Shown: positions 5,501-5,537 of the stretch, piece after piece
Layout: each line of letters opens with the position of its first letter
How positions within the stretch are numbered: position 1 is the stretch's first letter
Assembly (NCBI GenBank): GCA_017743585.1
Contig: JAGHYP010000187.1
Coordinates: forward strand, 1 to 5,537
Length of the DNA: 5,537 nt
Direction of reading: 5' to 3'
Source: Chloroflexota bacterium
GTDB taxonomy: Bacteria; Chloroflexota; Anaerolineae; Aggregatilineales; UBA2796
Program-made: the position numbers and the translations under genes
The notes under the pieces: model-generated
Seen by the model: the letters and a program-made list of their open reading frames with translations, nothing else
Told to the model about the DNA's origin: nothing
The model's database searches: none

Positions 5501-5537
5501 GCCCGCGAGCGGCGTGGCACACTTACGGCGCGCCGCT

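Noticed and set aside
5526..5535. Ten-base palindrome CGGCGCGCCG at the right edge
   Set aside because: Similar GGCGCGCC palindromes occur elsewhere (3591-3598) and are expected from the GCGC-rich composition; it has no clear position relative to a gene because the window ends here.
1..5537. Search for CRISPR repeats, tRNA genes, insertion sequence ends and phage attachment sites
   Set aside because: Nearly all bases lie in ordinary protein genes; I saw no spaced direct repeats, tRNA cloverleaf signatures, transposase genes or terminal inverted repeats.

Overview
The window is a gene-dense, GC-rich bacterial segment with two gene groups that converge near position 3585. Codon choice is dominated by GCG/CGC-type codons, and GCGC tetranucleotides are strikingly frequent. 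Ribosome binding sites are clear (GGAGG or AGGA types), and one promoter carries a consensus TATAAT. This fits a bacterium with a standard sigma-70-type system. The gene families and composition would suit Chloroflexota or a similar moderately GC-rich environmental lineage, but nothing here proves the phylum.

Plus strand, 1-3586: a tightly spaced carbohydrate operon that is already running when the window opens. It starts with the C-terminal three quarters or so of a SIS-domain sugar isomerase related to 6-phospho-3-hexuloisomerase. Two CUT1-type ABC sugar permeases follow (a MalF/UgpA type, then a MalG/UgpE type), and then a TIM-barrel sugar(-phosphate) isomerase/epimerase. After a 43-base gap comes a small MIP18/DUF59 metal-sulfur cluster assembly protein. 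The sugar-binding protein and ATPase expected for the transporter are not in the window and may lie upstream. The natural reading is import of a monosaccharide or polyol-derived sugar through the permeases, then isomerisation and epimerisation by the two enzymes. The substrate cannot be read from the sequence.

Minus strand, 5537-3583: a two-gene operon. A short promoter region (5469-5537) has a perfect -10 and a strong Shine-Dalgarno site. The first gene is a small protein of the FAD-binding (medium) subunit family of molybdenum hydroxylases, with partly eroded flavin motifs and no partner subunits in view. It is coupled by a TGATG stop/start overlap to a GT4-type glycosyltransferase.

The two groups meet tail to tail, and both last genes use the same CTAG tetranucleotide for their stop codons. 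A perfect 6-bp GC hairpin lies five bases beyond it. No RNA genes, CRISPR arrays, insertion sequences or long repeats were seen, and no gene-free stretch exceeds 70 bases. The least ordinary items are the rewritten phosphate-binding loop of the SIS isomerase, the degenerate orphan flavoprotein subunit paired with a glycosyltransferase, and the shared-stop convergent junction. I saw no sign of a wholly new defence or mobile system.
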